DNA of 64,000 nucleotides from Methylococcaceae bacterium (lineage in GTDB: Bacteria; Pseudomonadota; Gammaproteobacteria; Methylococcales; Methylomonadaceae): assembly GCA_947505105.1 (NCBI GenBank), contig CANNKG010000001.1:46476-110475 (forward strand), written 5' to 3'. Of this stretch, positions 7,792 to 17,942 are shown one piece after another (within the stretch, counting starts at the first letter, position 1; each line of letters starts with the position of its first letter). The translations under genes and the position numbers were made by a program. Below the pieces are notes generated by a model that was not told the DNA's origin, made no database searches, and worked only from the letters and a program-made list of their open reading frames with translations.

Positions 7792-8633
7792 TCAAAATGT
7801 TCCAACGTTTATTATTTCTGAGCGTCATGCTATGGCTGCTTGGGAGCAATGTCTCGTGGTCTGACGATGTGGCTGTTCCTCCGCTGACCGGCCACGTCAT
7901 CGACCTCACCAACACCTTAAGCCTTGAAGAGCACCAAATGCTGAGCAACAAACTGGCGGCGCTTGAGACCCGTAAAGGCAGTCAGTTGGTGGTGTTGATA
8001 GTTCCGACGACCCAACCTGAAGATATTGCGCAATTTGGTATTCGGCTCGCAGAACGCTGGAAACTGGGTCGTAATAAAGTTGACGATGGCATTATTTTGA
8101 TAATTGCCAAAGACGATCGAAAATTGCGTATTGAAGTTGGCTATGGCTTGGAAGGAGTGATTCCCGATGCTATTGCCAAACGTATTACTTCTGAAATCAT
8201 CACGCCCAAATTTAAGGCCGGTGATTTTATCGGCGGCATCAACGCAGGGGTCGATCAAATCATTAAATTGATTGACGGTGAACCCTTACCGGCGCCCGCT
8301 AATACCTCGTCCGAGCCGGAAGGCAATCTCTTTATGTTGATAGTGATCGTCGGCATCGTCATGGGTTGGTTGTTGTCATTGTTGATCGGAAAACCGCTAG
8401 GCGGTTTAGTTGCGGCGCTGGGCAGCGGAACTCTTGCCGCATGGCTTATTGGAACCAGTGTTGCGTTTATTATTGCGTTGATCGTCTTTTTCATGGTGGG
8501 AGTTCGCCAAACCAGTCACCGTAGCAGCGGCTGGAGTAGCGGTGGTTTTGGTGGTGGAAGCTTGGGCGGTGGCGATAGCTGGGGCGGCGGTGGCGGTGGT
8601 TTTGGCGGCGGAGGCGCCTCGGATTCATGGTAA
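7788..8633 (+). CDS. TPM-domain (YgcG-like) membrane protein
   Basis: This 281-residue protein has a signal peptide and a periplasmic TPM domain (about 25-150: VIDLTNTLSLEEHQMLSNKL, GSQLVVLIVPTT, LRIEVGYGLEGVIPDAIAKRI). Hydrophobic segments at about 180-240 precede a Ser/Gly-rich tail. The ribosome binding site AAGGGA (7774-7779) fits a TTG start at 7788, giving a TTGA overlap with the lemA stop; the next ATG at 7797 would be 17 bases from it. This is the standard partner of LemA. The glycine-rich tail (GGGFGGGG) is usual for the family. The function is uncharacterised; envelope stress or metalloprotease-assisting roles have been suggested. Confidence 0.88.
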   Translation: MIKMFQRLLFLSVMLWLLGSNVSWSDDVAVPPLTGHVIDLTNTLSLEEHQMLSNKLAALETRKGSQLVVLIVPTTQPEDIAQFGIRLAERWKLGRNKVDDGIILIIAKDDRKLRIEVGYGLEGVIPDAIAKRITSEIITPKFKAGDFIGGINAGVDQIIKLIDGEPLPAPANTSSEPEGNLFMLIVIVGIVMGWLLSLLIGKPLGGLVAALGSGTLAAWLIGTSVAFIIALIVFFMVGVRQTSHRSSGWSSGGFGGGSLGGGDSWGGGGGGFGGGGASDSW

Positions 8634-9127
8634 ATATTAAACGCTGGTGTATTCACAGTTTTATGCCGCCTTGGTCTTGGCGACGGAAATTCACCTCAAA
8701 AATTCTAGGCGACATCGAACAAGCCATTACTGCATCGGAAAACCTGCATAGAGGTGAACTGCGATTTGTGATTGAAAATGCGCTGGCGCCGGCTTTAGTT
8801 TGGCGTGGCGTAACGACTCATCAGCGCGCCGTCGCCCTATTTGCTCAATTAGGCGTTTGGGATACCGAAGAAAACACCGGTATATTAATCTACCTGTCAC
8901 TCGCCGATCGCGAAGCACATATCCTTGCCGATCGCGGCATTGCCAAACACGTCAGCCAAGCCGAATGGCAAGCTATTGCAAGCGCCATGCAGAGAGAATT
9001 CAAAATTGGTCAATATCGACAAGGCGCTTTACTCGGCATTAATCAAATTACGACTTTACTTGGGCGACATTTTCCAGCGGGCATCGATAATCTAAACGAA
9101 CTTTCGAATAATCCGTTAATTTTATAA
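8627..9127 (+). CDS. Second TPM-domain protein, no membrane segment
   Basis: This 166-residue protein belongs to the same TPM superfamily, in its shorter YgcG/TPM_phosphatase-like form. Its markers are FTSKILGDIEQAITASENLHRGELRFVIENAL, TGILIYLSLADREAHILADRGIA and GQYRQGALLGINQI. It has no signal peptide or membrane segment, so it may act in the cytoplasm, unlike its upstream neighbour. The ATG overlaps the preceding gene by 7 bases, showing translational coupling. The three-gene lemA-TPM-TPM arrangement is widespread in proteobacteria. Confidence 0.85.
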   Translation: MVNIKRWCIHSFMPPWSWRRKFTSKILGDIEQAITASENLHRGELRFVIENALAPALVWRGVTTHQRAVALFAQLGVWDTEENTGILIYLSLADREAHILADRGIAKHVSQAEWQAIASAMQREFKIGQYRQGALLGINQITTLLGRHFPAGIDNLNELSNNPLIL

Positions 9128-9208
9128 AATAAAATTTTGTAAGTAATTATTTTTAAATAACTTTGTTATTTGCAATTTTGTTCAAACGAGCGCAGAATCA
9201 ATCGCACT

Positions 9209-9254
9209 GTTCAGTCAGTTAGGGTTACCTTCGCACCTGATTGACTGATCGAAC
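9209..9254 (+). promoter_or_regulatory. Large hairpin ahead of the secreted orphan gene
   Basis: AGTCAGTTAGG (9213-9223) pairs with CCTGATTGACT (9236-9246) over 11 positions, two of them G-U. After a four-base bulge on one side, GTTC (9209-9212) pairs with GAAC (9251-9254). The loop is 12 bases. It ends 24 bases before the ATG at 9279 and is not followed by a T run, so it is more likely a leader structure than a terminator. Confidence 0.5.
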
Positions 9255-9278
9255 TCACCCCTTAAGTGGAGATTGATC

Positions 9279-10880
9279 ATGAATACAATACTAAAAAAGT
9301 CCCAATACCTGCTTGCCCTGTTAATCCTGTTAAGTCTAAGTCAAATAGCGCAATCCGCCTTACCTACATTAAGCATTCCTACAACACCGTTTATCAAGAT
9401 ACCCGTAACGGCAATTTCACCCTCACTGCAAGACCTACTAAAAATTCCGCCAACCTTACCCCCCGCAGTCAATGTCTGCCAATTCAACTATCCAGTGCCA
9501 GAAGTATTTTTTACCGGTCAATCCGAACAAAAAGTGAATGGCGTCGACTATGTCTATTATTCGCTGACGATTAATAACAAAGAAGCTTATCCCGATGGAA
9601 TGTTCACCGAAGCCCCCACCTTGCCTCCCTGCGGTGCAAATACCAACTCGGCGCGCACCTGGGCCTTGATCTACGATCAAAATGACAATTATATTTATGG
9701 TTTTTGTGCCTTAGGCGCTGCCAGTCAACTAGATAGTCTCTGGTTTTCCAAAAAGAAAACCGATCCTGCGCCGGGCCCGGTCCACGTTATTCTGAAAGAT
9801 CGTTTATGCAATAAGGAATATAAATCCGCCCCGGTCGCAGTAGACCAACTCCCCGTTGTTTCAGGAGCACCGGTTATTTCGGGTATTGGCTTGGTACCGA
9901 GAACTTTTATTAACCAAACGACAGGACTTGCGACGACTGGCGCTAGCGACGCGATCACAGTCAAAGACTCACCCTTTGGCAGCGGTCTTCGTTTCATCGG
10001 TAATATTGAGCGCTTAAGAAGCTTAGGTGTTGTCAGCTATGGCATCGGTTATTGCGACATGGCCAAATACACCTGCGCCGCGCTCGATTCCGGAAGTTTT
10101 AACGTTGCTCATTGGAGTTTCGTCAACGATCCAAGAACCAACTATTTCTGGAATTCTACGACCGGTAAATTCGTTTTGCAGCAAGATTCACCGACTGAAA
10201 TATACAACGATGGCACCTATCTGTTCAGAACCTATCTGATGCCTTCTGCGATCTTAAGCTGGTACTTCAATAATTTATTGTTCGATTGGTCAACCGACGG
10301 CACCGTCAAAGTTCCTTCCGGTCTATACAAGGTTCATTTGTTTGGCTTTAATGGCCCAACTCTTGCCAACTTGATGGTTATTCCTTCGACTGAAAGCACC
10401 TTGGTGGTCAAAATCGATAATACCCCGCCGACTTTCAAGATCAATTCGATCAGCTATAAAGGTTCAGCCGTCAGTTCATGCAGCATTGTGACGCTTGAAA
10501 AAGCCACTGATCCGATCGAGTTTAATATTACGGCATCCGACCCGGACGGTTATCTGCTGAGTTACACATTGCAGGGCGAATATGGCGATAACCAAATTCA
10601 TAGTTGCGCGAGCGAAACTTACACCAGCTACCTTGCAGGAGGACACACGGGGCCTAGCTGGTCCGGTGTTTCCAGTTTAGCCCAAAACTGTAGTAATATT
10701 CCTAAATCTTGTGCCTATTCCTACCATATTTCCGGTTGGGATAGGGCAATTAACGGCTACAACTACATCCATTACGCCGATTACTTTAAAACTTTGACGA
10801 TCCAGGTTCCGTTACAACTGACTATACCGATCACACCGATCTTAACCAGAGAAAAAACCGGTGTGGTTTGTGGAAAATAA
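9279..10880 (+). CDS. Secreted protein of unknown function with Ig/cadherin-like C-terminal region
   Basis: I do not recognise this 533-residue protein. GTGGAGA (9266-9272) is well placed for the ATG at 9279; an in-frame TTG at 9273 is too close. Residues 1-27 form a signal peptide (LLALLILLSLSQIAQSA). A Pro/Thr/Ile-rich linker follows (PTLSIPTTPFIKIP). The middle has several Cys, probably disulphide-bonded in the periplasm or outside the cell. The segment IDNTPPTFKINSISYKG, then FNITASDPDGYLLSYTLQG, resembles Ig-like or cadherin-like folds of bacterial surface proteins. There is no sortase, autotransporter or lipobox signal. It is flanked by hairpins at 9209-9254 and 10911-10940, which suggests a monocistronic transcript. 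Confidence 0.75.
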   Translation: MNTILKKSQYLLALLILLSLSQIAQSALPTLSIPTTPFIKIPVTAISPSLQDLLKIPPTLPPAVNVCQFNYPVPEVFFTGQSEQKVNGVDYVYYSLTINNKEAYPDGMFTEAPTLPPCGANTNSARTWALIYDQNDNYIYGFCALGAASQLDSLWFSKKKTDPAPGPVHVILKDRLCNKEYKSAPVAVDQLPVVSGAPVISGIGLVPRTFINQTTGLATTGASDAITVKDSPFGSGLRFIGNIERLRSLGVVSYGIGYCDMAKYTCAALDSGSFNVAHWSFVNDPRTNYFWNSTTGKFVLQQDSPTEIYNDGTYLFRTYLMPSAILSWYFNNLLFDWSTDGTVKVPSGLYKVHLFGFNGPTLANLMVIPSTESTLVVKIDNTPPTFKINSISYKGSAVSSCSIVTLEKATDPIEFNITASDPDGYLLSYTLQGEYGDNQIHSCASETYTSYLAGGHTGPSWSGVSSLAQNCSNIPKSCAYSYHISGWDRAINGYNYIHYADYFKTLTIQVPLQLTIPITPILTREKTGVVCGK

Positions 10881-10910
10881 CCACTAGCTAACTGTCTCTT
10901 CACATTCGTT

Positions 10911-10940
10911 GGTGGCTAACCGTTCAACCGGTTAGTCACC
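10911..10940 (+). terminator. Hairpin after the secreted orphan gene
   Basis: GGTGGCTAACC (10911-10921) pairs with GGTTAGTCACC (10930-10940), 11 positions with one G-U, around an 8-base loop. It lies 30 bases after the stop codon. There is no T run, so it may be a 3'-end stabilising structure or a factor-dependent end rather than an intrinsic terminator. Confidence 0.55.
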
Positions 10941-11049
10941 GACAGACCACCTCAATCCTGAAAATAGCCAAGCATTGGCAGTCCTTCGTATAGAGCCTGA
11001 GTAAAATGTCAGGTATATTATCCGTTCCGTAGCTCATCAGAACGTCACC

Positions 11050-13884
11050 ATGGCAACTATTAGTATTCGCGGCGCTAGAACTCATAATCTTAAAAACATT
11101 AATCTCGATTTGCCCAGAGACGCCCTGATTGTGATTACCGGCCTGTCGGGCTCAGGTAAATCCTCATTAGCATTTGATACGATTTATGCCGAAGGTCAAC
11201 GTCGTTATGTCGAATCGCTTTCGGCTTATGCTCGACAATTTTTGTCGATGATGGAAAAGCCTGACGTCGATCATATTGAAGGACTTTCTCCTGCGATTTC
11301 GATTGAGCAAAAATCTACCTCGCATAATCCGCGCTCAACCGTCGGCACGATTACCGAAATCTACGACTACCTGCGCTTGCTATATGCGCGGACCGGTACG
11401 CCTTTTTGCCCGGAACATCATATTTCGCTTGAAGCGCAAACGATCAGTCAAATGGTCGATAAAGTGCTCGAACAAGACCCCGAACAACGCTGGTTGTTAT
11501 TAGCGCCCATCGTCAATCAGCGTAAAGGTGAACATCTACAATTGCTGGATAATCTGCGCAGTCAGGGTTTTGTGCGCGTGCGTATGAACGGTGAAATTCA
11601 CGACCTGGATGCCCTGCCGACCCTCGATCCGAAAAAAAAACACACGATCGAAGTGATCGTTGACCGCTTTAAAATTCGCGATGACCTAGCCTTACGGCTA
11701 GCTGAATCGTTTGAAACCGCGTTGAGAATCAGCGAAGGGGTCGCCTTGGTCATGAATATGCCGGACGATGCTCATCCACAGATAACGACGTTGTTATTCT
11801 CGGAACGTTATGCTTGCCCGCATTGTGGCTACAGTATTTCCGAACTCGAACCGCGGATTTTTTCGTTCAACAATCCCAAAGGGGCTTGTAGCAGCTGCGA
11901 TGGCCTGGGGGTTCAACAACACTTCGACCCACAGCTGGTGATTCATAATGCCAATATCAGTTTAGCAGGCGGCGCGATTCGTGGCTGGGATCGCCGCAAT
12001 GCCTATTACTACCAAATCATCACGTCTTTGGCTCAACATTTCCATTTTGATCCTGAAGTACCCTTCAATACCCTGCCCGAAAAAATCCAACAGGTTATTT
12101 TGTATGGCAGCGGCAAAGAGAGCATCGAATTCAAATTCAATACCGCCACCGGCAAGCCTAAAATCGATCGTTACCCCTTTGAAGGCATTATTGCGATTAT
12201 GGAGCGGCGTTATCTTGAAACCGATTCGCAATTAGTGCGCGAAGAGCTCGCCAAATATCTCGCGCAGAAAACCTGTACCGAGTGTCAGGGAACTCGACTC
12301 AATCTTGCCGCGCGCAACGTACTGATTCAAGAATTTGCGCTACCGCAAATCGCTGCGATGCCGATTCAAGCCTGCTTGGATTTTTTTACCCAACTGCAAT
12401 TGCCCGGCCAAAAAGGCGAAATTGGCAGCAAAATTATCAAGGAAATTCAACAACGCTTGGAATTTTTGGTCAACGTCGGGCTCGATTACCTGAGTCTGGA
12501 TCGCAGCGCCGACAGCTTGTCGGGCGGCGAAGCTCAGCGGATTCGGCTCGCCAGTCAAATAGGCGCTGGTTTGGTTGGCGTGATGTATGTGCTGGATGAG
12601 CCCTCCATCGGTTTGCATCAGCGCGATAATCAACGCCTGTTGAATACCTTGTTCAGATTACGCGATCTAGGCAATACCGTGATTGTGGTCGAACATGACG
12701 AAGATGCGATTAGAGCCGCTCAATATATCGTCGACATCGGTCCTGGCGCTGGCGTCCATGGCGGAGCGATTGTCGCTCAAGGCGCTCCCGAAGATATTAT
12801 CAAGCATCCGGACTCGCTGACCGGACGATATTTATCGGGGAGCTTGGCGATTGAAGTTCCAGAAAAGACCACACCGATCAATCCGGAACAACAAATCACC
12901 ATTCATAACGCCAAGGGTAATAATCTCAAAAACGTCACCATCAATATTCCGGTTGGTCTATTCACCTGTGTAACCGGTGTGTCGGGTTCGGGCAAATCAA
13001 CCTTGATCAATGATACCTTGTACAACTTTGCGGCCAAAGCCATCAATCAATCAAATACCATTGTCGCCCCCTGCGGCGAGATCACTGGTCTGGAACATTT
13101 CGACAAAATCATCGATATCGATCAAAGTCCAATCGGGCGCACGCCACGTTCCAATCCTGCGACCTATACCGGCGTGTTTACCCCGTTGCGTGAACTGTTT
13201 GCGGCAACTCAAGAAGCACGCTCTCGCGGCTACAGCGTCGGCAGGTTCAGTTTTAATGTCAAAGGTGGACGTTGCGAGGCCTGTAAAGGTGACGGCGTGA
13301 TTAAGGTAGAAATGCATTTTCTTCCCGATATTTTCGTACCATGCGATATTTGCAACGGCAAACGCTACAACCGCGAAACCCTCGAAATTCGCTACAAAGG
13401 TAAAACGATTAACGATATTTTGAACATGACGGTTGAAGACGCCTACGAGTTTTTCAAAGCCATTCCGATGATTGCTCGCAAATTACAAACGCTGATCGAT
13501 GTTGGCTTGAGTTACATCACCCTCGGCCAAAATGCAATTACCCTGTCGGGTGGCGAAGCGCAACGGGTCAAACTGGCCAAAGAATTGTCTAAACGCGATA
13601 CCGGCAAAACCTTGTATATTTTGGATGAACCGACAACGGGTCTGCATTTTCACGATATCAAACAATTGCTGGTGGTTTTGCATAAACTCCGCGATCATGG
13701 CAACACCATCGTTGTGATTGAACACAATCTGGATGTGATCAAAACTGCCGACTGGATCATCGACATGGGTCCTGAAGGCGGCCATCGAGGTGGCACGCTG
13801 GTCGCCGAAGGCACGCCCAAACAAATCGCCAATCACCCTTATTCACATACCGGCCAATTTCTTAAACGCTTCTTCCCGGCTTAA
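11050..13884 (+). CDS. uvrA: UvrA, excinuclease ABC subunit A
   Basis: This 944-residue DNA damage recognition ATPase of nucleotide excision repair contains two ABC modules. Walker A motifs are GLSGSGKS (31-38) and GVSGSGKS (about 643-650). Signature motifs are [12 protein letters not shown] and [12 protein letters not shown], with LDEPSIGLH and LDEPTTGLH following. Zinc-binding cysteines are at CPHC/CSSC (about 256-284) and CEAC/CDIC (about 742-767). Length and order are those of full-length UvrA. It acts with UvrB and UvrC, which are not in the window. Confidence 0.98.
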   Translation: MATISIRGARTHNLKNINLDLPRDALIVITGLSGSGKSSLAFDTIYAEGQRRYVESLSAYARQFLSMMEKPDVDHIEGLSPAISIEQKSTSHNPRSTVGTITEIYDYLRLLYARTGTPFCPEHHISLEAQTISQMVDKVLEQDPEQRWLLLAPIVNQRKGEHLQLLDNLRSQGFVRVRMNGEIHDLDALPTLDPKKKHTIEVIVDRFKIRDDLALRLAESFETALRISEGVALVMNMPDDAHPQITTLLFSERYACPHCGYSISELEPRIFSFNNPKGACSSCDGLGVQQHFDPQLVIHNANISLAGGAIRGWDRRNAYYYQIITSLAQHFHFDPEVPFNTLPEKIQQVILYGSGKESIEFKFNTATGKPKIDRYPFEGIIAIMERRYLETDSQLVREELAKYLAQKTCTECQGTRLNLAARNVLIQEFALPQIAAMPIQACLDFFTQLQLPGQKGEIGSKIIKEIQQRLEFLVNVGLDYLSLDRSADSLSGGEAQRIRLASQIGAGLVGVMYVLDEPSIGLHQRDNQRLLNTLFRLRDLGNTVIVVEHDEDAIRAAQYIVDIGPGAGVHGGAIVAQGAPEDIIKHPDSLTGRYLSGSLAIEVPEKTTPINPEQQITIHNAKGNNLKNVTINIPVGLFTCVTGVSGSGKSTLINDTLYNFAAKAINQSNTIVAPCGEITGLEHFDKIIDIDQSPIGRTPRSNPATYTGVFTPLRELFAATQEARSRGYSVGRFSFNVKGGRCEACKGDGVIKVEMHFLPDIFVPCDICNGKRYNRETLEIRYKGKTINDILNMTVEDAYEFFKAIPMIARKLQTLIDVGLSYITLGQNAITLSGGEAQRVKLAKELSKRDTGKTLYILDEPTTGLHFHDIKQLLVVLHKLRDHGNTIVVIEHNLDVIKTADWIIDMGPEGGHRGGTLVAEGTPKQIANHPYSHTGQFLKRFFPA

Positions 13885-13961
13885 GCCGCTATTCAGTTTG
13901 GATTCAGGAGAATTACCTATGCTTTCATCATCAATTCCTATGTTAATTCGGTAAATTTACC

Positions 13962-14915
13962 ATGCCAAGAAAATTAATCCTTATCACCGCGTGTACCACG
14001 CTATTAACCGCCTGTGTGACCGATCCCTACACTGGCGAATCCCGGATGAGCAACACCGCCAAAGGCGCAGGCATCGGGGCCGCCGCTGGTGCCGGTGCGG
14101 GTGCGCTGTTCGGCGGCAATGATCTTAAAAATGCCGGATTCGGCGCCCTGGCAGGTGCAGCCGTCGGTGCGGCGATCGGTGCCTATATGGACAATCAGGA
14201 GCAGGAAATGCAGCAATCGCTGCAAGGCACCGGTATTCAAGTCGAACGCACCGCTGAAAATACCCTGAATCTGACCATGCCCAGCAACGTAACGTTCGGT
14301 TTCGACTCTGCGGATTTAACGCCGCAAGCTCAAACAGGACTCGATTCCGTCGCGAGCGTTCTGAATCACTATCCTGAATCAACTATTTCCATTACCGGTC
14401 ACACCGACGATAAAGGTACGGACAGTTACAATCAAAAGCTCTCTGAACGACGTGCGGCAAGCGTCTCAAACTACCTATCCTCGCACGGGGTAAATTATTC
14501 ACGTTTAAGCCAGCAAGGTATGGGCAAACGTATGCCAAAAGTCCCCAACACCAATGAAGAAAATCGCTCGCAGAATCGCCGAGTGGAATTGGTGGTTGTC
14601 GCCAATAACAATGCCGGCGCCCCATCAGAATACCCTCAACAGCCACAAAATCAGGGCTATCCGCAACCGCAAAATCCAACCAAACCAGGGTATCCACAAC
14701 AAAGCTATCCGCAGCAAAGTTACCCGCCACCACAAAATTATCCACAACCCAATTACCCGCAGCAGCAAGGCTATCCCCAGCAAAATTATCCGCCACCACC
14801 AAGCTATCCACCTCAAGGATACCCACAGCCTAGCTATCCTCAACAAGATTTTCCTCAGCAGGGTTACCCGCAACCCGGCTACCCACCACAACCCTACTAT
14901 TATCCACGCTATTAG
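13962..14915 (+). CDS. OmpA-family lipoprotein with glycine zipper and Pro/Gln/Tyr-rich tail
   Basis: This 317-residue outer-membrane lipoprotein has lipobox LTAC (C18) and a glycine-zipper region at about 33-75 ([36 protein letters not shown]). An OmpA-like peptidoglycan-binding domain spans about 105-215 ([45 protein letters not shown]). So far it resembles YiaD/Pal-type proteins. The last roughly 95 residues are an unusual low-complexity tail built from repeats such as YPQQ, YPPP, YPQP and YPQQG. The long open frames on the opposite strand here (14392-14954) are a by-product of the repeats. The core probably anchors the outer membrane to the cell wall; the tail may self-associate or extend through the wall. 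Confidence 0.88.
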   Translation: MPRKLILITACTTLLTACVTDPYTGESRMSNTAKGAGIGAAAGAGAGALFGGNDLKNAGFGALAGAAVGAAIGAYMDNQEQEMQQSLQGTGIQVERTAENTLNLTMPSNVTFGFDSADLTPQAQTGLDSVASVLNHYPESTISITGHTDDKGTDSYNQKLSERRAASVSNYLSSHGVNYSRLSQQGMGKRMPKVPNTNEENRSQNRRVELVVVANNNAGAPSEYPQQPQNQGYPQPQNPTKPGYPQQSYPQQSYPPPQNYPQPNYPQQQGYPQQNYPPPPSYPPQGYPQPSYPQQDFPQQGYPQPGYPPQPYYYPRY

Positions 14916-15122
14916 GCTTAGCTCTGATTCAGTGATATCGTGACTGCTTCGCACGCAGAGCGCCTTATTTACGCGACACTAATCCAACTAACTGAGTTTA
15001 CAATCCAATAGACGGGCAATGAAACGCCTATTAAATAACGAAAAGCTGTAAACTCTAGTAAAATACTTTTCAATTAACTTTCATTTTTTTTCAACTTTTA
15101 TAACCTAGAAACGACTTAAATC

Positions 15123-17933
15123 ATGGACAAGACTTACGCGCCACATAGCATCGAACAACGCTGGTATCAAACATGGGAGGAACGCGGCTATTTCGCGCCG
15201 CGTACTGATGGAGAATCTTACTGCATTATGATTCCACCTCCGAATGTCACCGGTAGTTTGCACATGGGGCACGCCTTTCAGGACACCATTATGGACGGCC
15301 TGATCCGCTACCACCGCATGCAGGGCCGTAATACTTTGTGGCAGGCAGGTACTGACCATGCGGGTATCGCGACCCAGATGGTTGTTGAACGCTTGTGTAA
15401 TGCTGAAAATAAAACCCGCCATGATTATGGGCGCGAGAAATTTATCGAAAAAGTCTGGGAATGGAAAGAACAATCCGGCAACACGATTACCCGACAATTA
15501 CGCCGCATGGGTTCATCGCTGGATTGGTCGCGCGAGCGCTTTACGATGGATGATGGAATGTCAGATGCGGTACAGGAAGTATTTATTCGACTCTATGAAG
15601 AAGGCCTGATCTATCGTGGTAAGCGTCTGGTGAATTGGGACCCGGTCCTGCACACGGCGGTTTCCGATCTGGAAGTGCTGTCCGAAGAAACGAAAGGCCA
15701 TTTATGGCATTTACGTTATCCGCTGGCTAATGGGACAGGATATTTGATTGTCGCCACCACTCGCCCTGAGACCTTACTTGGCGACGCGGCCGTGGCGATT
15801 CATCCAAATGATGAACGTTACAAACATTTACTTGGCGAATATGTCATTTTACCGTTGAGTGGTCGTAAAATTCCGATCATCGCCGATGATTACGTTGACC
15901 CTGAATTCGGGACAGGCTGTGTCAAGATTACCCCAGCGCACGATTTCAATGATTACGAAGTATGGACACGCCATCGTCATACTTCGGCCATGCAAGCACT
16001 ACCGCATGGCGGTTTGATCAATATTTTCACGATCGATGCCGAAATTCGCGCCAACGACGTGGATGAAGGCCAGTTGATTCCTGAACGGTATGTCGGCATG
16101 GATCGCTTCGTAGCGCGTAAACAAATGTTGGCCGATCTTGAAACCCAGGACTTACTTGAAAAGATCCAAGACCACGTTTTGATGGTACCACGCGGAGATC
16201 GTAGTAATGCAGTTATTGAACCGTTTCTGACCGATCAATGGTACGTCAAAATCGCGCCATTAGCGGAACCTGCAATTAAAGCCGTCGAAAACGGCGACAT
16301 CAAATTTGTGCCGGATAATTGGAAAAACACTTACTATGAATGGATGCGTAATATTCAGGATTGGTGTATCTCCCGGCAAATTTGGTGGGGTCATCGCATT
16401 CCGGCTTGGTATGATGCGCAAGGCAACATTTATGTCGGACGTTCAGAAGCTGAAATTCGCGCACAACATGGTTTAGAAGCTGATTATTCATTAAATCAGG
16501 ATGAGGACGTCCTCGATACCTGGTTTTCATCAGCACTTTGGCCATTTTCGACTCTAGGCTGGCCGGAACAAACTCCGGAACTCGCTACACATTACCCAAC
16601 CAGCGTTCTGGTAACCGGTTTCGACATTATCTTCTTTTGGGTGGCCCGAATGATCATGATGGGACTGAAGTTTCAGGGCGAAGTACCGTTCAAGGAAGTT
16701 TACATTCATGGCTTAGTGCGTGACGCCGAAGGGCAGAAAATGTCCAAATCCAAAGGTAACATCTTAGACCCGATCGACATCATTGATGGCATTGATCTTG
16801 AGTCACTGGTGCAAAAACGCATCTCAGGAATGATGCAGCCGCACTTAGCGCAAAAAATTGAACAGGCTACCCGCAAACAATTCCCGGATGGTATTGTTTC
16901 TTTCGGAACCGACGCCTTACGCTTCACCTTTGCTTCACTGGCTTCGAATGGCCGTGATATTCGTTTCGACTTGGAACGCACCGAAGGTTACCGGAATTTC
17001 TGCAATAAGCTGTGGAATGCCGCACGTTATGTGCTAATGAATACCGAAGATCAGGATAATGGTCTGAATTTGGAAGCTTGCGCATTTACTCAGGTCGATC
17101 ATTGGATTAACTCCCGTTTACAGGAAACCACGCAGTCGATCCGTCAAGCGCTCGATAATTATCGCTTCGACTTGGCCGCGCAGACGTTTTACGATTTTAC
17201 CTGGAATGAATATTGCGATTGGTATCTTGAACTCGCCAAAATTTCCCTCCAATCGGATAACGTCGACTTACAACGCGGCACGCGCCGAACCTTACTCCGC
17301 GTCATGGAAAGCATTCTGCGTCTGGCGCATCCGATCATGCCGTTTATTACGGAAGAAATCTGGCAACGCATAGCGCCTTTAGCCGGCGTTGAGGGAGAAA
17401 CGATTATGTTACAACCCTATCCGGTTTTTGAGATTGAGCAAGTCGACGCAACAGCCACCGCCGAAATTAACTGGTTGATGACCGTGATTTTAGGAGTTCG
17501 TCGAATTCGTGGCGAAATGAATATCGCCCCAGGTAAACCCTTACCGCTACTCTTGCAAAAAGGTTCGGCACAAGATCAACAATTTACCGCCAACAATCAA
17601 CACTATTTATTGAAAATCGCCCGTCTGGAAAGTTTAACCTGGCTTGCTGAAGATGCTGTTCCGCCTGAATCGGCGATTGCGCTAGTCGGTGATCTTCAGC
17701 TTTTAATTCCAATGGCTGGACTGATCGACAAACAGGCAGAATTAGCTCGACTAGATAAAGAAATCCAGCGCATTCAGAAGGACTTACCTCGAATTGAAGC
17801 CAAGCTCAATAATCCGAGCTTTGTCGATAAAGCCCCTCCTGAAGTGCTGGTCAAAGAAAAGGAAAAGTTGGCTGACTATCTATCCCAGTTACATAACCTT
17901 GAACAACAACAACTTAAAATCAGCGCATTGTAA
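15123..17933 (+). CDS. valS: Valyl-tRNA synthetase
   Basis: This 936-residue class I enzyme charges tRNA-Val. The HIGH-type motif is HMGH (47-50), inside [15 protein letters not shown]. The KMSKS motif (about 539-543) lies in [10 protein letters not shown]. The editing domain ([10 protein letters not shown]), the anticodon-binding domain ([11 protein letters not shown]) and the C-terminal coiled-coil arm (about 865-930, rich in Leu/Lys/Glu) are all present, so the protein is complete. The signalling gene at 17943 starts 9 bases after the stop and could be cotranscribed. Confidence 0.98.
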   Translation: MDKTYAPHSIEQRWYQTWEERGYFAPRTDGESYCIMIPPPNVTGSLHMGHAFQDTIMDGLIRYHRMQGRNTLWQAGTDHAGIATQMVVERLCNAENKTRHDYGREKFIEKVWEWKEQSGNTITRQLRRMGSSLDWSRERFTMDDGMSDAVQEVFIRLYEEGLIYRGKRLVNWDPVLHTAVSDLEVLSEETKGHLWHLRYPLANGTGYLIVATTRPETLLGDAAVAIHPNDERYKHLLGEYVILPLSGRKIPIIADDYVDPEFGTGCVKITPAHDFNDYEVWTRHRHTSAMQALPHGGLINIFTIDAEIRANDVDEGQLIPERYVGMDRFVARKQMLADLETQDLLEKIQDHVLMVPRGDRSNAVIEPFLTDQWYVKIAPLAEPAIKAVENGDIKFVPDNWKNTYYEWMRNIQDWCISRQIWWGHRIPAWYDAQGNIYVGRSEAEIRAQHGLEADYSLNQDEDVLDTWFSSALWPFSTLGWPEQTPELATHYPTSVLVTGFDIIFFWVARMIMMGLKFQGEVPFKEVYIHGLVRDAEGQKMSKSKGNILDPIDIIDGIDLESLVQKRISGMMQPHLAQKIEQATRKQFPDGIVSFGTDALRFTFASLASNGRDIRFDLERTEGYRNFCNKLWNAARYVLMNTEDQDNGLNLEACAFTQVDHWINSRLQETTQSIRQALDNYRFDLAAQTFYDFTWNEYCDWYLELAKISLQSDNVDLQRGTRRTLLRVMESILRLAHPIMPFITEEIWQRIAPLAGVEGETIMLQPYPVFEIEQVDATATAEINWLMTVILGVRRIRGEMNIAPGKPLPLLLQKGSAQDQQFTANNQHYLLKIARLESLTWLAEDAVPPESAIALVGDLQLLIPMAGLIDKQAELARLDKEIQRIQKDLPRIEAKLNNPSFVDKAPPEVLVKEKEKLADYLSQLHNLEQQQLKISAL

Positions 17934-17942
17934 AATCTGCTA

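Noticed and set aside
14392..14954. Two long open frames on the minus strand (144 and 109 residues)
   Set aside because: They mirror the repetitive Pro/Gln/Tyr codons of the OmpA-type gene; no ribosome binding site or known motif.
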